DNA of 64,000 nt from Acutalibacter muris (GTDB lineage Bacteria; Bacillota; Clostridia; Oscillospirales; Acutalibacteraceae), in NCBI RefSeq assembly GCF_002201475.1, contig NZ_CP021422.1, positions 868,001-932,000 of the forward strand, read 5' to 3'. Below the pieces are notes generated by a model, which searched no databases, was not told the origin of the DNA, and was given only the letters and a program-made list of their open reading frames with translations. Of this stretch, positions 32,138 to 42,053 are shown piece by piece. Made by a program: the position numbers and the translations under genes. Numbering within the stretch: the first letter of the stretch is position 1; each line of letters opens with the position of its first letter.

Positions 32138-33025
32138 ATGTGGAAACTTATCTGCGCGAATACATTTGTGATGCTGCGCTCAAAGCGCCTGTGGATCGGG
32201 GCGGCAGCCCTTGTGGTTTATGACCTGGGTATTGTGAATTTTACTATAAGCGGGCTTAGGGGCCCTGGAGCAACCGGGCTTGAAGCCCAGGTATTCGGGT
32301 TTCTGGGGCTGGCGGCGCTGCTGGTGCCGGTGGTGACGGTGCTGTTTGTGAACACCGACTATCACGACGGCACCTACCGCAGCAAGCTCTCCGTGGGACA
32401 CAGCCGGGCGGCGGTGTACCTTGCAAACCTGCTGGTGAGCGCCCTTGCGGGGCTCTTTTACTTCGCCCTGCACCTGCTGGTGGCGCTGCCCGTGGGGTAT
32501 GCCGGGGGCGGCACGTTCCTGCTGGACCCGGGGGAGCTGGCGGTGCGCATGGGGGCGAGTATCCTAGTGCTGCTGTCCCTGACGGCCATTACCGTGGCGG
32601 TCTCTATGCTGATGACACATAGGGCGGTGACGGTGGTGGTGATAATTATGATGGCGCTCCTTTTAGACGGCGCGTCCCTTCTTGAGAACTGCCTTGCCCA
32701 GCCGCCACAGGTGCGGGACGTGACGGGGACGGTGGAGGTGGTGAACGAGGAGGGCGAGACTGTTCTGCGGTACGTGGACCGGGAGGGCAGGGAGCTGAAG
32801 GTCTCCGAGACCGAGATGGTCCCAAACCCCTATTACATCGGAGAACCTCTGCGCACGGGGCTCTGCCTTGTGAACGACCTGCTCCCAGGGGGACAGATAT
32901 TCCACCTGATGGGCCTGACCCAAAGGCAGGTCCCGGCGTGGAGCGTGGGGCTGAACGCCGGAGCCATGGCCCTGCTGTCAACGGCCCTGGGCCTTGGGCT
33001 GTTCCGCCGCAAGGACCTTCGATAA
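32138..33025 (+). CDS. ABC transporter permease 3 of the regulated cassette
   Basis: A 295-residue permease paralogous to the one at 30445. Shared features are NTDYHDGTYRSKLSVGHSRA, the charged loop (VTGTVEVVNEEGETVLRYVD) and PNPYYIGEPLR, and an identical ending type GLFRRKDLR versus GIFKRKDLK. GGGGGGAG lies before the ATG. Three permeases to one ATPase implies alternative or hetero-oligomeric membrane parts. Confidence 0.9.
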   Translation: MWKLICANTFVMLRSKRLWIGAAALVVYDLGIVNFTISGLRGPGATGLEAQVFGFLGLAALLVPVVTVLFVNTDYHDGTYRSKLSVGHSRAAVYLANLLVSALAGLFYFALHLLVALPVGYAGGGTFLLDPGELAVRMGASILVLLSLTAITVAVSMLMTHRAVTVVVIIMMALLLDGASLLENCLAQPPQVRDVTGTVEVVNEEGETVLRYVDREGRELKVSETEMVPNPYYIGEPLRTGLCLVNDLLPGGQIFHLMGLTQRQVPAWSVGLNAGAMALLSTALGLGLFRRKDLR

Positions 33026-33040
33026 AGCTTTGGGGGTGAT

Positions 33041-33949
33041 TTGATGGGACCTTTTCTGTGGCTCTTGCTGCTGGCGCTTATAGCTGCGGTCATCGGCCTT
33101 GGGATAAAGCTGCGGCTCATGCGCCGGGCGGCGGGGGAGATAGCGAAGGGCTTTTCCAAGAAGCTTCGGGAGGACACCAACACGCTTATCGACATCTCCA
33201 GCCGGGACAAGAGTATGCGGGAGCTGGCTTCGGTAGTCAACTCGGAGCTCAAGCGGCTTCGGCGGGAGCGGCTTCGGTATCAGCAGGGGGATCTTGAGCT
33301 GAAGGCCGCGGTGACGAACATCTCCCACGACCTGCGCACGCCGCTGACGGCCATCTGCGGATATCTGGAGCTTTTGGAGCGGGAGGAGCTGAGCCCGAAG
33401 GCTGCGGGGTATACGGACGTCATACGCGGCCGGGCGGAGCTGCTGCGCAGCCTTACCGAGGAGCTTTTTCGATACTGCGTGGTGTTGTCGGACCCTGGCG
33501 GGCTGAACGCTGAACCGGTGGACCTGGGGGCGGCGCTGGAGCAGAGCCTTGCGTCCTTCTACACGGTGCTTACGGAGAAGGGGATAGAGCCCGAGATAAC
33601 CATGCCGCCGGGACAGGTGGTGCGAAGGCTGGACAGGGCGGCGCTCTCAAGGGTGTTCTCGAACCTTCTCAGCAACGCCGCCAAGTACAGCGACGGCGAC
33701 CTGCGGGTGGAGCTGACCCCGGGCGGTAAGGTAAAGTTCTCCAACCGTTGCCGGGCTCTCACCGGGGTGGAGGTGGGGAAGCTGTTCGACAGGTTCTATA
33801 CAGTCGAAGCCGCCCGCAAATCCACCGGCCTGGGCCTCTCCATAGCCAGGGCCCTCTGCGAGCGCATGGGCGGGGAGCTTGTGGCAGAGTATATCGATGG
33901 TTCGCTGGTAATGACCGCTGACTTTTCGGAAGCAGGAACAGGGCAGTAA
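33041..33949 (+). CDS. Sensor histidine kinase with minimal sensor
   Basis: A 302-residue kinase with a single N-terminal membrane helix (about 4-26) and no extracellular domain. The H-box NISHDLRTPLTAICGYLELL carries phospho-acceptor His95; the N-box FSNLLSNAAKYS and the G-box STGLGLSIARALCE are present. With no outside sensor it resembles intramembrane-sensing kinases that read the state of a partner ABC transporter. The cognate regulator is most likely the one at 28772, so kinase and regulator flank the transporter. Confidence 0.93.
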   Translation: MMGPFLWLLLLALIAAVIGLGIKLRLMRRAAGEIAKGFSKKLREDTNTLIDISSRDKSMRELASVVNSELKRLRRERLRYQQGDLELKAAVTNISHDLRTPLTAICGYLELLEREELSPKAAGYTDVIRGRAELLRSLTEELFRYCVVLSDPGGLNAEPVDLGAALEQSLASFYTVLTEKGIEPEITMPPGQVVRRLDRAALSRVFSNLLSNAAKYSDGDLRVELTPGGKVKFSNRCRALTGVEVGKLFDRFYTVEAARKSTGLGLSIARALCERMGGELVAEYIDGSLVMTADFSEAGTGQ

Positions 33950-33956
33950 ATTATAA

Positions 33957-33988
33957 GGACCGGCCTCAAAAAGGGCCGGTCCTGTTTT
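33957..33988. terminator. Terminator after the histidine kinase
   Basis: GGACCGGCC-TCAAAAA-GGGCCGGTCC (33957-33982) followed by TGTTTTG. It also faces the end of the convergent surface-protein gene and could serve both. Confidence 0.88.
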
Positions 33989-33997
33989 GTGGAGTAT

Positions 33998-36900
33998 TTA
34001 GTTTAGGTAATTCTTGAGCATCTGGGCGACCTCCGCGCGGGTAGCGGTGCCCTTGGGTACAAGATATCCGCTGGAGCGTCCCTGGAGGATGCCCTGCTCC
34101 GTGGCCCAGCACATGGCCTCCCAGGCGTAGCCGCTGACACTGCCGGCGTCGTAAAAGCGCAGGGTGGTGCTGCGGGGCTTGGGGCTGCCGGCATGCCGCC
34201 AGATGATGGCCACCAATTGTTCACGGGTGACGGATTGGTTTGGTCTAAACTTGCCGTTGCCATACCCGGCGAGGATACCCTCCTTTGTGGCCCATTCTAT
34301 GGCCTGATAGTGCCATTCGCCGGCTTTTACGTCACTGTAGGTGTTGGGCAGCAGCCCGCTGCCGGCCACAGGAGGACGGCCCTGATGGTTATAGAGGGAG
34401 ACGGCCAGCTCCGCGCGGGTGGTGTTCCTGCGGGGATAGAATTTACTGCTCCCGGTGCCGCCCATTATCACGTTGTCCACGCAGTAGTGTATTGCGTCGT
34501 GATACCATTCACTGGTATTCAAGTCGCTGTAGCCGTTCAGCGGGCAGGAGGTTCCGTGGTCGCAGGTGGAGTAGGAGGGTGCGCCGATACGCTGGAACAC
34601 GGCGTGTATGGTGTGGTCCTCCATAACGTCGCGGAAGGTGTGCACGTCAGTATAATTATAGTTGACGCCGTCCACCAGCAGTTCCTTGAGCTCATAGCCA
34701 TCGTTAGCTTGGGCCACGAAGGTGATATCCGTGCCCCGCTCCACGGTGACCTCATTGGTCTTGCCGTCCTCGGTGGTCAGCCTGCCGCCGGAGGTGCAGG
34801 TGGCGGTGATGACGATGGGGGCGGTGGTCCAGGTGGCATAGAAGGTCACACGGCGGTTCACGGTATACTGGGAGCCGCCGGGGTAGGTGGTGGAGGCTTC
34901 GGGGGTACCGGCGGCCCAGCCGCCGAAACGCATACCCGCAGGGGGCTCAAAGGTGCATACCGGCAGTGTGTACGGCTGGTTTATCTCAGCCACCTGGGGG
35001 TCCATGGAGCCGCTGCCATCGGTGGGGTCAAAACTAACCTCATAACCCCAGTGGGCGTAGAGGGTTATGGTCAGGTCGTTGCTGCTTTTCACCGTGACCA
35101 CCGTGGTGGCTTCGATCTTCTCGCCGCCCGTGGGCTGGGTGTACCAGCCCATGAACTTATAGCCGGACCAGTTCAGGGCGCCAAGGCCGATGCCGTATTT
35201 AGAGCCCACCTTATAGGTCCTGGTGCTGGCCTGATGGTTAGGAGAGCCGTTGGGGTCGAAGGTGACGGTCACATCCATAGGTATCCACTGTGCATATAGA
35301 GTAGAGGGGATTGAGTCGACGGCGGGGACCTTATCGCCATAACTTACCTTTGTGCCGCCGTTTTCCTGGGTGTACCAGCCCTGGAAGGTGCAGCCGGTCC
35401 ATGTGGGGGTGGGAAGATTATATTGGCCGCCCTCGTATACGTTGATATAGGCCGGCGTGCCGGAGGGCAGTGTGCCGCCGTTTACCACCAGATTTACCCT
35501 CTTGGCCTCTATCCACTTGGCGTAGAGGGTGACGTCCGATGTAACCTTTGTATCAGGAGCGACAGGGTTCTCGCACTTCTGGTCGGTGAACCACCCTTCA
35601 AAGGCGTACCCGGTACGCTCCGGCTCGGTAAGAACTTTGCTGAGCTCGGTGCCGTAGTCAACGGTCTTCACCGAGGAGCTGGAGCCGTAGTTTAAGTTTA
35701 GGGTGACCTTGAAGGTGTTTATCCTCCACTTGGCGTAGAGGGTATGGTCGCCGTTGACAATGCTGTTGCGGGTCACCGCGCTGCCGGTGCCCTCGGCGTT
35801 CAGGTACCAGCCAAGGAAGGTGTACCCCTCGCGGACAGGGTCGCTTATATTATCGAGCAGCTTGCTGTAATTCTGGCCGTACTCGATTATCTCGGAGGTG
35901 AGATAGCCCTCCGGGAGGGTGAAGCCGTTGCCGTCGAGGGTGATGGTGCAGACACGGGTATCGCCCCAATGGGCATATAGCTTGACAGTTTTGCCGTCGG
36001 CAATAGCGGTGTCCTTGATCTCAGTGCCGTCGATGGGCTTTGTGAACCACCCCAGGAAGTATTTGGAGGGGTTCCCGCCGGGCTGTCCGGGCAGCTGGCC
36101 ATACCGGCTGCCAGCGACCGCGTCGAGACTTACGCCGCTGATGGGGCTCTGGCTTGTGGCCTCAGGATTTAGGTTTGCGTAGAAGCTCACCTTATATTTC
36201 CAGCGGGCGAATAGGGTGGCGGAGTTGCCGGAATATTCAAGCTCCACAGGCAGAGAGGACTGCACCTTCTTGCCGGTGACCGCGCCGTTGCCGCTGCTGT
36301 CTGCATTTTTATCCTCTTTAGTGGTATACCAACCGTCGAAGGTATAAGTGACCTTTTCATCGCTGGTTACAGGCGAAGGGTTCCTCGCCGGGAGTGCCGT
36401 GTCGTAGGGCTGGCCGTATATGGCCTTGGTCGAGGAAATATTGGGATGCGTGCTTGTGTCCTGAGTAATGCCGCCCGGGAAATTATATATAAAGTTCAGA
36501 CTGAGCTCAACCGGCTTCCAGTGGGCGTAAAGGGTGTGGTCGCCAGCCGTGTTGACTTTGGTGTCTTTTTTAACCTCCGTGCCGCCGTCCGGCAGGGAGA
36601 ACCAGCCCAAGAAAGTGTAGCCGGTGCGGGGTTTTGTGGTCGGCAGGTCGCCATAGTCGCCTTCAAACGTGACCGTTTTCTGCCTGGAGGCATTTTCAGC
36701 CAATTCCCCGCCGTTAGCGTCAAACGACACCGTATACTCAGCCGCCTCCCAGTGGGCATAGAGCTTTTTAACGCTTCCATCGGCAATATCGCTGGCAGTG
36801 GGCTCGAATTTACCAGCACTATCTTCGGCACCCTTGTACCACCCCAAAAATTCATACCCCGGCTTAGACGGCCTGCCTGTGGGCAGACTGCCATAAGGCG

Positions 36901-38302
36901 CGCCGGTGACGCATTTCAGCGTGGCAAAGGCAGTCTCCGTGTTAACATCATCGGTGTTGTTGGCGAAGAACTCTATGTCGTAGCCCCAGCGGGCGTAGAG
37001 GGAAAAGGGAGTGGCTTTCTTAACCAGGTCGGTGGATTTCACCGGGGCGTAGGTTTTTTCCTCAACATCAGGGCTGCTTTGGGTCTTGACAGCATCTTCT
37101 TTTGCTTCATACCACCCGGAGAAGGTATACTCATATTTATCCCCCTTCAGGGGAGCGGGGGTGGGGGAGGGCAGGGCTTTGCCGTAGGGCTGGTCGTAGG
37201 TGACAGTTGTTTTGGCAGGAGGGGTTGGAGCTGGAGTAGTAACGTCCTTGGGGGTGTTTAAGTCAAAGGTGAGCTCAATGCCGCTTATGGCCTCCCACTG
37301 GGCGTAAAGCGTTGTGACTTTTAAGTCAGTATATTTAGAAGTATCTTCAATCTTAGTGCCGCCGCTTTTCGCGGTATACCAGCCCTTGAAAGTATAGCCG
37401 GTGCGGGTAGGCGTAACCTTGTTTGCTTCTGCGTATGTACCATTATGCTTTATTGAAAACTGATTGTCAGTTATTGCGTCGCCACCATTAGGGTCGAGGG
37501 TTACGATGTATTCAGCTTCGGTCCACTTGGCATACAGTGTTTTAGGAGAAGCGGCTGACGCTATCGTTGTGGACAAATCGATAACATTGCCTGTGTTTTT
37601 ACTCATAGTCCATCCATCAAAGGTAAACCCATCCAAGGTGGGTGTATATCTTGATATTGCGGTTGAATAAGCATCCCCTGATTGTACTGTAACCTGGGCG
37701 TTGTCAGCATTGCTGTATTTGCCGCCGTTATAGTCTAAATTTACAGTTATAGTGTCCCTTGTCCAGTGGGCGTAAATAGTGTGGTTGCTGGCGTTTGTTA
37801 CTGGGGTGATACCGGTGACCTCAGTGCCACCGGATGCGGCGGTGTACCATCCGGCAAAAGTATAGTTAGGGCGTGAGGGGGTGGTAGGAAAAGAATAACT
37901 ACTGTTAAATGCCAGGGTTTTTGTGTCTATTATGCTGTTTGTTCCGCCATAGCCATTATTAAAAGTGACGGTTATATCCTTTGGCGTAAAAATGGTATAT
38001 AGAAATACGTAACCATTCGTTCCCGCAGGGATAGAGGCGGTCATATCAATCGGTGTTGTTCCGCTTTGTGTAGCAGACCAACCTTTAAAATCATAGCCGG
38101 TCACGCTGGGGGAAGCGACATTATTCATGTGAATTATATAGGGATCACCCTCTTTTGCGGATATGGTGCTTATCTGTTTATTAGTTTCAGTGTTAAACAA
38201 AATGAGCGTCACATTGTCTCCTGGCGCCGCCCCCGCCGGGACCCACACGGCGCCCAGCAGTATTGTCAGGCTCAATATCAGGCTGATAAACTTTTTGCAC
38301 AT
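33998..38302 (-). CDS. Giant InlB_B/Flg_new-repeat surface protein with SLH anchor
   Basis: A 1434-residue exported protein. A signal peptide spans about 1-25 (KKFISLILSLTILLGAVWV), then about 14 tandem Listeria-Bacteroides (Flg_new, InlB B-type) repeats follow, each with the form F-x-G-W-[YF]-T ... T-L-Y-A-x-W, for example FAGWYTAASGGTEV and FLGWFSLPDGGTEV. One non-repeat beta domain (GGRLTTEDGKTNEVTVERGT) precedes three C-terminal S-layer homology domains (about 1260-1434; YSDLNTSEWYHDAIHYC, YSDVKAGEWHYQAIEWATKE, TATRAEVAQMLKNYL). SLH domains bind pyruvylated wall polymers, so it should be displayed on the wall. ATG 38302 has GGAGG 9 bases upstream. Probably an adhesin. Confidence 0.93.
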   Translation of the reverse strand: MCKKFISLILSLTILLGAVWVPAGAAPGDNVTLILFNTETNKQISTISAKEGDPYIIHMNNVASPSVTGYDFKGWSATQSGTTPIDMTASIPAGTNGYVFLYTIFTPKDITVTFNNGYGGTNSIIDTKTLAFNSSYSFPTTPSRPNYTFAGWYTAASGGTEVTGITPVTNASNHTIYAHWTRDTITVNLDYNGGKYSNADNAQVTVQSGDAYSTAISRYTPTLDGFTFDGWTMSKNTGNVIDLSTTIASAASPKTLYAKWTEAEYIVTLDPNGGDAITDNQFSIKHNGTYAEANKVTPTRTGYTFKGWYTAKSGGTKIEDTSKYTDLKVTTLYAQWEAISGIELTFDLNTPKDVTTPAPTPPAKTTVTYDQPYGKALPSPTPAPLKGDKYEYTFSGWYEAKEDAVKTQSSPDVEEKTYAPVKSTDLVKKATPFSLYARWGYDIEFFANNTDDVNTETAFATLKCVTGAPYGSLPTGRPSKPGYEFLGWYKGAEDSAGKFEPTASDIADGSVKKLYAHWEAAEYTVSFDANGGELAENASRQKTVTFEGDYGDLPTTKPRTGYTFLGWFSLPDGGTEVKKDTKVNTAGDHTLYAHWKPVELSLNFIYNFPGGITQDTSTHPNISSTKAIYGQPYDTALPARNPSPVTSDEKVTYTFDGWYTTKEDKNADSSGNGAVTGKKVQSSLPVELEYSGNSATLFARWKYKVSFYANLNPEATSQSPISGVSLDAVAGSRYGQLPGQPGGNPSKYFLGWFTKPIDGTEIKDTAIADGKTVKLYAHWGDTRVCTITLDGNGFTLPEGYLTSEIIEYGQNYSKLLDNISDPVREGYTFLGWYLNAEGTGSAVTRNSIVNGDHTLYAKWRINTFKVTLNLNYGSSSSVKTVDYGTELSKVLTEPERTGYAFEGWFTDQKCENPVAPDTKVTSDVTLYAKWIEAKRVNLVVNGGTLPSGTPAYINVYEGGQYNLPTPTWTGCTFQGWYTQENGGTKVSYGDKVPAVDSIPSTLYAQWIPMDVTVTFDPNGSPNHQASTRTYKVGSKYGIGLGALNWSGYKFMGWYTQPTGGEKIEATTVVTVKSSNDLTITLYAHWGYEVSFDPTDGSGSMDPQVAEINQPYTLPVCTFEPPAGMRFGGWAAGTPEASTTYPGGSQYTVNRRVTFYATWTTAPIVITATCTSGGRLTTEDGKTNEVTVERGTDITFVAQANDGYELKELLVDGVNYNYTDVHTFRDVMEDHTIHAVFQRIGAPSYSTCDHGTSCPLNGYSDLNTSEWYHDAIHYCVDNVIMGGTGSSKFYPRRNTTRAELAVSLYNHQGRPPVAGSGLLPNTYSDVKAGEWHYQAIEWATKEGILAGYGNGKFRPNQSVTREQLVAIIWRHAGSPKPRSTTLRFYDAGSVSGYAWEAMCWATEQGILQGRSSGYLVPKGTATRAEVAQMLKNYLN

Positions 38303-38343
38303 ATAGGTATCCTCCGTCTTTCTCAAATAATACAATTAAAACC

Positions 38344-38372
38344 ATTATATTCTTCCGCGCGGGAAAAGTCAA
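38344..38372 (-). promoter_or_regulatory. Promoter of the surface-protein gene
   Basis: Minus strand TTGACT (38367-38372), 17-base spacer, TATAAT (38344-38349). The leader is about 35 bases. Confidence 0.88.
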
Positions 38373-38382
38373 GGCGGGCGGG

Positions 38383-38420
38383 GCATAAAAATAGCGGCGG
38401 GCTCCTTTGGGCCGCCGCCA
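38383..38420 (-). terminator. Terminator of the ilv-DUF815 cluster
   Basis: GCGGCGG...CCGCCGC (about 38393-38420) forms a GC stem, followed on the minus strand by TATTTTTATG. It separates the long minus-strand ilv cluster from the surface-protein promoter. Confidence 0.8.
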
Positions 38421-38444
38421 TTTTCTGGTGATTCCGGTAAATTT

Positions 38445-39641
38445 TTACTCCTGCTCTGACAGCAGGCTGTCCACATACTGCCGGGCCGCCCGGGCGCTGC
38501 GGGCCGCGCGGGAAAGGGCGAAGCGCTCGGCCCCGGCGCAGAGCTCCTCGTCGGGAAGGGTCACGCCTTCTTTTTTTGCCAGCTCCCGCACGATGCCGAG
38601 ATAGGTCTCCTTCGAGGGCCGCTGGAAGGTTATCCTAAGGCCGAAGCGCTCCGAGAGGGAGGCGGCCTCCTGCATGGCGTCCTGCCGGTGCAGGTCGTCC
38701 CCCTCCCGGTCGGCGGCGGTCTCCTTTACAAGGTGCCGCCGGTTGCTGGTGGCGTATATCACCACGTTGCGGGACTTGGCGGACACAGAGCCCTCCAGCA
38801 TAGCTTTAAGGGCGCTGAAGTTGTCGTCGTTTTTCTGGAAGGAGAGGTCGTCTATAAAGAGTATGAACTTTAAGGGGTTTAGGTTCAGCTCGTCCAGTAT
38901 GCCGGGAATCTCGTGGAGCTGTTCCTTGCGTATCTCAACTATTCTGAGTCCCTCCTGCCACAGCTCGTTGACCACGGCCTTCACCGTGGAGGATTTGCCT
39001 GTTCCCGCGTCGCCGGTCAGCAGCAGGTTCGCGGCGGGCTTTCCCGAAAGCAGGGCTCGGGTGTTTTGCAGTATCAGCCCCTTCTCCCGGTCGTAGTCGA
39101 TGAGATCAGAGAGCCTTATGGGGTCCGGGGTGCGCACAGGAGAAACCCTGCCCTCCTCCCAGTGGAACATTCTGTGGCGGGCGTACACCCCATAGCCGAA
39201 CCTGTCGATGTCCCGGGCTCTCTGGGCGTACTCGTTGGTAAGGTTCAGCTTTTTGCCCTCGAATTTTGCGAGATTGAAATTGCAGCTTGCTTCTTCAAGG
39301 AGCCTGCCCGAGTCAAGTCCCGCGACACAGCTAAGCGTGTCCAGGTCCAGGGCTGTGCTGTCCAGCATCACCTTGTCCGGCAGTGTCCCCGCGCCCATAA
39401 GCCGGATATACACGTTGTCGCTGTCGAAAACCCGGTCCCGGATATACTCCGCAAGGCTTACATACCCGGCCTTATACAGCCTTGAGACAAACTCCGAGTA
39501 TGCGGGGGCGAACCGCTCCGCGCCGCTGCCCAGCCGCTCAAGGCACCTTATAAGCGCGCCTATCACCGGGTCGTCCAACAGGTCCCGGAACACGGTCATG
39601 GACCGCAGCCGTAATGCCAGTTTTGAAAGTTTCTTTGCCAT
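38445..39641 (-). CDS. AAA-type ATP-binding protein, DUF815 family
   Basis: A 398-residue ATPase. Walker A LTGDAGTGKSS is at about 208-218, Walker B FILFIDDLSF at about 258-267, and sensor region VVIYATSNRRHL at about 295-306, all matching DUF815 proteins. No membrane segment. Molecular role is not known. It begins within the ilvD stop (TGATG), so it is the last gene of the ilv cluster by position, though not a biosynthetic enzyme. Confidence 0.9.
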   Translation of the reverse strand: MAKKLSKLALRLRSMTVFRDLLDDPVIGALIRCLERLGSGAERFAPAYSEFVSRLYKAGYVSLAEYIRDRVFDSDNVYIRLMGAGTLPDKVMLDSTALDLDTLSCVAGLDSGRLLEEASCNFNLAKFEGKKLNLTNEYAQRARDIDRFGYGVYARHRMFHWEEGRVSPVRTPDPIRLSDLIDYDREKGLILQNTRALLSGKPAANLLLTGDAGTGKSSTVKAVVNELWQEGLRIVEIRKEQLHEIPGILDELNLNPLKFILFIDDLSFQKNDDNFSALKAMLEGSVSAKSRNVVIYATSNRRHLVKETAADREGDDLHRQDAMQEAASLSERFGLRITFQRPSKETYLGIVRELAKKEGVTLPDEELCAGAERFALSRAARSARAARQYVDSLLSEQE

Positions 39642-41296
39642 CAGTTAAGCACCGCGCCTTTCGCCCCGCTGGAGACCAGGGCGGCGTACCGCCTGAGGTA
39701 GCCGGACAGGGGCTTCGTCTTGGGCACAAAGGCCTTCATGCGCTCCTCATACTCCTGGGCGCTTATTTTCAGCTCCAGCTTATTTCCCGGGATATCAATG
39801 GAAATTATATCCCCCTCCCGTACAATGCCGATGGGCCCGCCGCTGGCGGCCTCGGGGGAGACGTGGCCAATGCACGCGCCTCTGGTGGCCCCGGAGAAAC
39901 GTCCGTCGGTGATAAGGGCCACGCTGCTGCCAAGGCCCATGCCCATTATGGCGGAGGTGGGGTTCAGCATCTCCCGCATACCGGGCCCGCCCTTGGGCCC
40001 TTCATAACGTATCACCACCACGTCGCCGGGGTTAATCTTACCGGCGTTTATGGCCGCCTGTGCGTCCTCCTCGCACTCAAATACCCTGGCGGGCCCCTCA
40101 TGCACTAACATCTCCGGCAGCACCGCCGAGCGCTTTACCACCGAACCCTCGGGGGCCAGGTTGCCCTTGAGGACGGCAATGCCACCGGTCTCGCTGTAGG
40201 GGTTCTCGATAGGCCGTATCACCTCGGGGTCCAGGTTGGGCGTATTGGCAATATTCTCGCCCACGGTTTTCCCGGTGACGGTCATGCAGTCCGTGTTGAG
40301 TAGCCCCTTCTTGTTCAGCTCGTGCATGATGGCGTACACCCCCCCGGCCTCGTCCAGGTCCTCCACATAGGTGCGCCCGGCGGGTGCCAGATGGCAGAGG
40401 TTGGGGGTCTTTTCGCTGATGGAGTTGGCTATGTCCAGGTCTATCTCAATGCCGCATTCATGGGCAATGGCCGGCAGGTGCAGCATGGAGTTGGTGGAGC
40501 AGCCCAGGGCCATGTCCACCGTCAGGGCATTTTTAAAGGCCGCCTCGGTCATGATGTCCCGGGGGCGTATATCTCTTTTAACCATGTCCATCACGGCCAT
40601 GCCCGCGTGCTTCGCAAGCTCTATCCTGGCGGAGTACACGGCGGGTATGGTGCCGTTGCCCCGAAGACCCATGCCCAGCACCTCTGTCAGGCAATTCATG
40701 GAGTTAGCTGTGTACATTCCCGAGCAGGACCCGCAGCTGGGGCAGGTTTTGAGTTCATACTCCCTGAGCTTCTCCTCGGTGATCTTGCCTGCGTTGAACT
40801 CTCCCACCGCCTCGCTTATGGACGAAAAACTGGTCTTGCAGCCGTCCACGTGCCCGGCAAGCATGGGCCCGCCGCTGACGAACACTGTGGGCAGGTTCAG
40901 CCGCGCCGCCGCCATCAGAAGCCCCGGCACATTCTTGTCGCAGTTGGGGACCATCACCAACGCGTCGAAGCCGTGGGCCAGGGCCATGGCCTCGGTGGAG
41001 TCGGCTATCAGGTCCCTTGTCACCAGGGAATACTTCATGCCCACATGGCCCATGGCTATGCCGTCGCAGACAGCTATCGCCGGGAAGACTATAGGCGTGC
41101 CGCCAGCCATTGCCACCCCCAGCTTCACCGCGTCCACTATCTTGTCGATGTTCATGTGCCCGGGGACTATCTCGTTATAGGAGCTTACTATGCCCACCAG
41201 TGGCCGGGAGATTTCCTCCTCGGTGAGCCCCAGGGCGTGGTACAGGGCCCTATGGGGGGCGTTCTGTGGGGTCAGCTTTATGTTGTCGCTTACCAT
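39641..41296 (-). CDS. ilvD: Dihydroxy-acid dehydratase
   Basis: An iron-sulfur enzyme of 551 residues that dehydrates dihydroxyacids in valine and isoleucine synthesis. Iron-sulfur ligands are in [11 protein letters not shown] and [18 protein letters not shown]; the C-terminal region carries [22 protein letters not shown] 41296 has AGGAG 8 bases upstream; the ATG at 41302 sits almost on the ribosome site. Same strand and order as ilvC, ilvB and ilvA but separated from ilvC by two unrelated genes. Confidence 0.95.
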   Translation of the reverse strand: MVSDNIKLTPQNAPHRALYHALGLTEEEISRPLVGIVSSYNEIVPGHMNIDKIVDAVKLGVAMAGGTPIVFPAIAVCDGIAMGHVGMKYSLVTRDLIADSTEAMALAHGFDALVMVPNCDKNVPGLLMAAARLNLPTVFVSGGPMLAGHVDGCKTSFSSISEAVGEFNAGKITEEKLREYELKTCPSCGSCSGMYTANSMNCLTEVLGMGLRGNGTIPAVYSARIELAKHAGMAVMDMVKRDIRPRDIMTEAAFKNALTVDMALGCSTNSMLHLPAIAHECGIEIDLDIANSISEKTPNLCHLAPAGRTYVEDLDEAGGVYAIMHELNKKGLLNTDCMTVTGKTVGENIANTPNLDPEVIRPIENPYSETGGIAVLKGNLAPEGSVVKRSAVLPEMLVHEGPARVFECEEDAQAAINAGKINPGDVVVIRYEGPKGGPGMREMLNPTSAIMGMGLGSSVALITDGRFSGATRGACIGHVSPEAASGGPIGIVREGDIISIDIPGNKLELKISAQEYEERMKAFVPKTKPLSGYLRRYAALVSSGAKGAVLN

Positions 41297-41366
41297 TTGC
41301 ATTTCTCCTTAAATAATATACTTAAAAGTACAGGGCAGGGCAGGCGCCCTACCCTGAAAGGTCAGT

Positions 41367-42053
41367 CTAAATCAATGCGTCAATGTCAATTTCCTCAATT
41401 TCCGGCCCCTCCATTTCCAGATAGCCGAAAAGCTCCTCCACCGCGTCCAGGGAATCCTCCTCCAGGGGCTCGCCCAGAAGCATAGTCGCCGTGCCGGTTA
41501 CAACGCCGTTGCTGCCGGTAAAGGACGCCATCACCGGGCAGCAGTAGGGGTACATGAGCAGCACATAGCAGCTCTCATCGAGAACCTCCCCGGCCCAGGA
41601 GCCGGAGACGGTGAGTATGCTGGAGGCCGCCAGAGTTTCGGCCCCCTGCCGGGAGTTGAGTATCGTAGGCACGGAGCTTGCCATACGCCGCTCCACAAAC
41701 TCCCGCAGACCGTCCGAGAACCCGTCAAGGTCCACCTCGGCAGCGCTCATGAGCGTGGGCAGGGCATCTTCCGGGAGGGTGACGACATAGGCGCTCTCAG
41801 GCTCCGAGAGGTCCGAGCGCATAAGAGGTATTATTACCTCGCTTACGGTATCTGAGCCGCCCATGAGCTCGAAATACTCCGGGGTCTTCAGCATATCATC
41901 TATAAGCCCCGCCAGCTCCATGCTGTGCCAATAGAGAGTCCCGCTGTCCGCAGAGGTAAACTCCACCGGGGCGGTGGTCTTATTTATGAACCGGCACCCG
42001 CCCAGCCCCAGCACCAAGCAGAGGGCCAGAACTAGAGCTAATAATTTTTTCAT
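41367..42053 (-). CDS. Putative lipoprotein, unknown family
   Basis: A 228-residue exported lipoprotein: a basic start, hydrophobic core and LGGC lipobox with Cys20 (LLALVLALCLVLGLGGC). The mature part is mostly acidic with two similar-looking halves and no domain I recognise; the tail EMEGPEIEEIDIDALI is strongly acidic. It overlaps the transglutaminase-like gene upstream by 4 bases, so the two act as a pair inserted between ilvC and ilvD. Confidence 0.8.
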   Translation of the reverse strand: MKKLLALVLALCLVLGLGGCRFINKTTAPVEFTSADSGTLYWHSMELAGLIDDMLKTPEYFELMGGSDTVSEVIIPLMRSDLSEPESAYVVTLPEDALPTLMSAAEVDLDGFSDGLREFVERRMASSVPTILNSRQGAETLAASSILTVSGSWAGEVLDESCYVLLMYPYCCPVMASFTGSNGVVTGTATMLLGEPLEEDSLDAVEELFGYLEMEGPEIEEIDIDALI

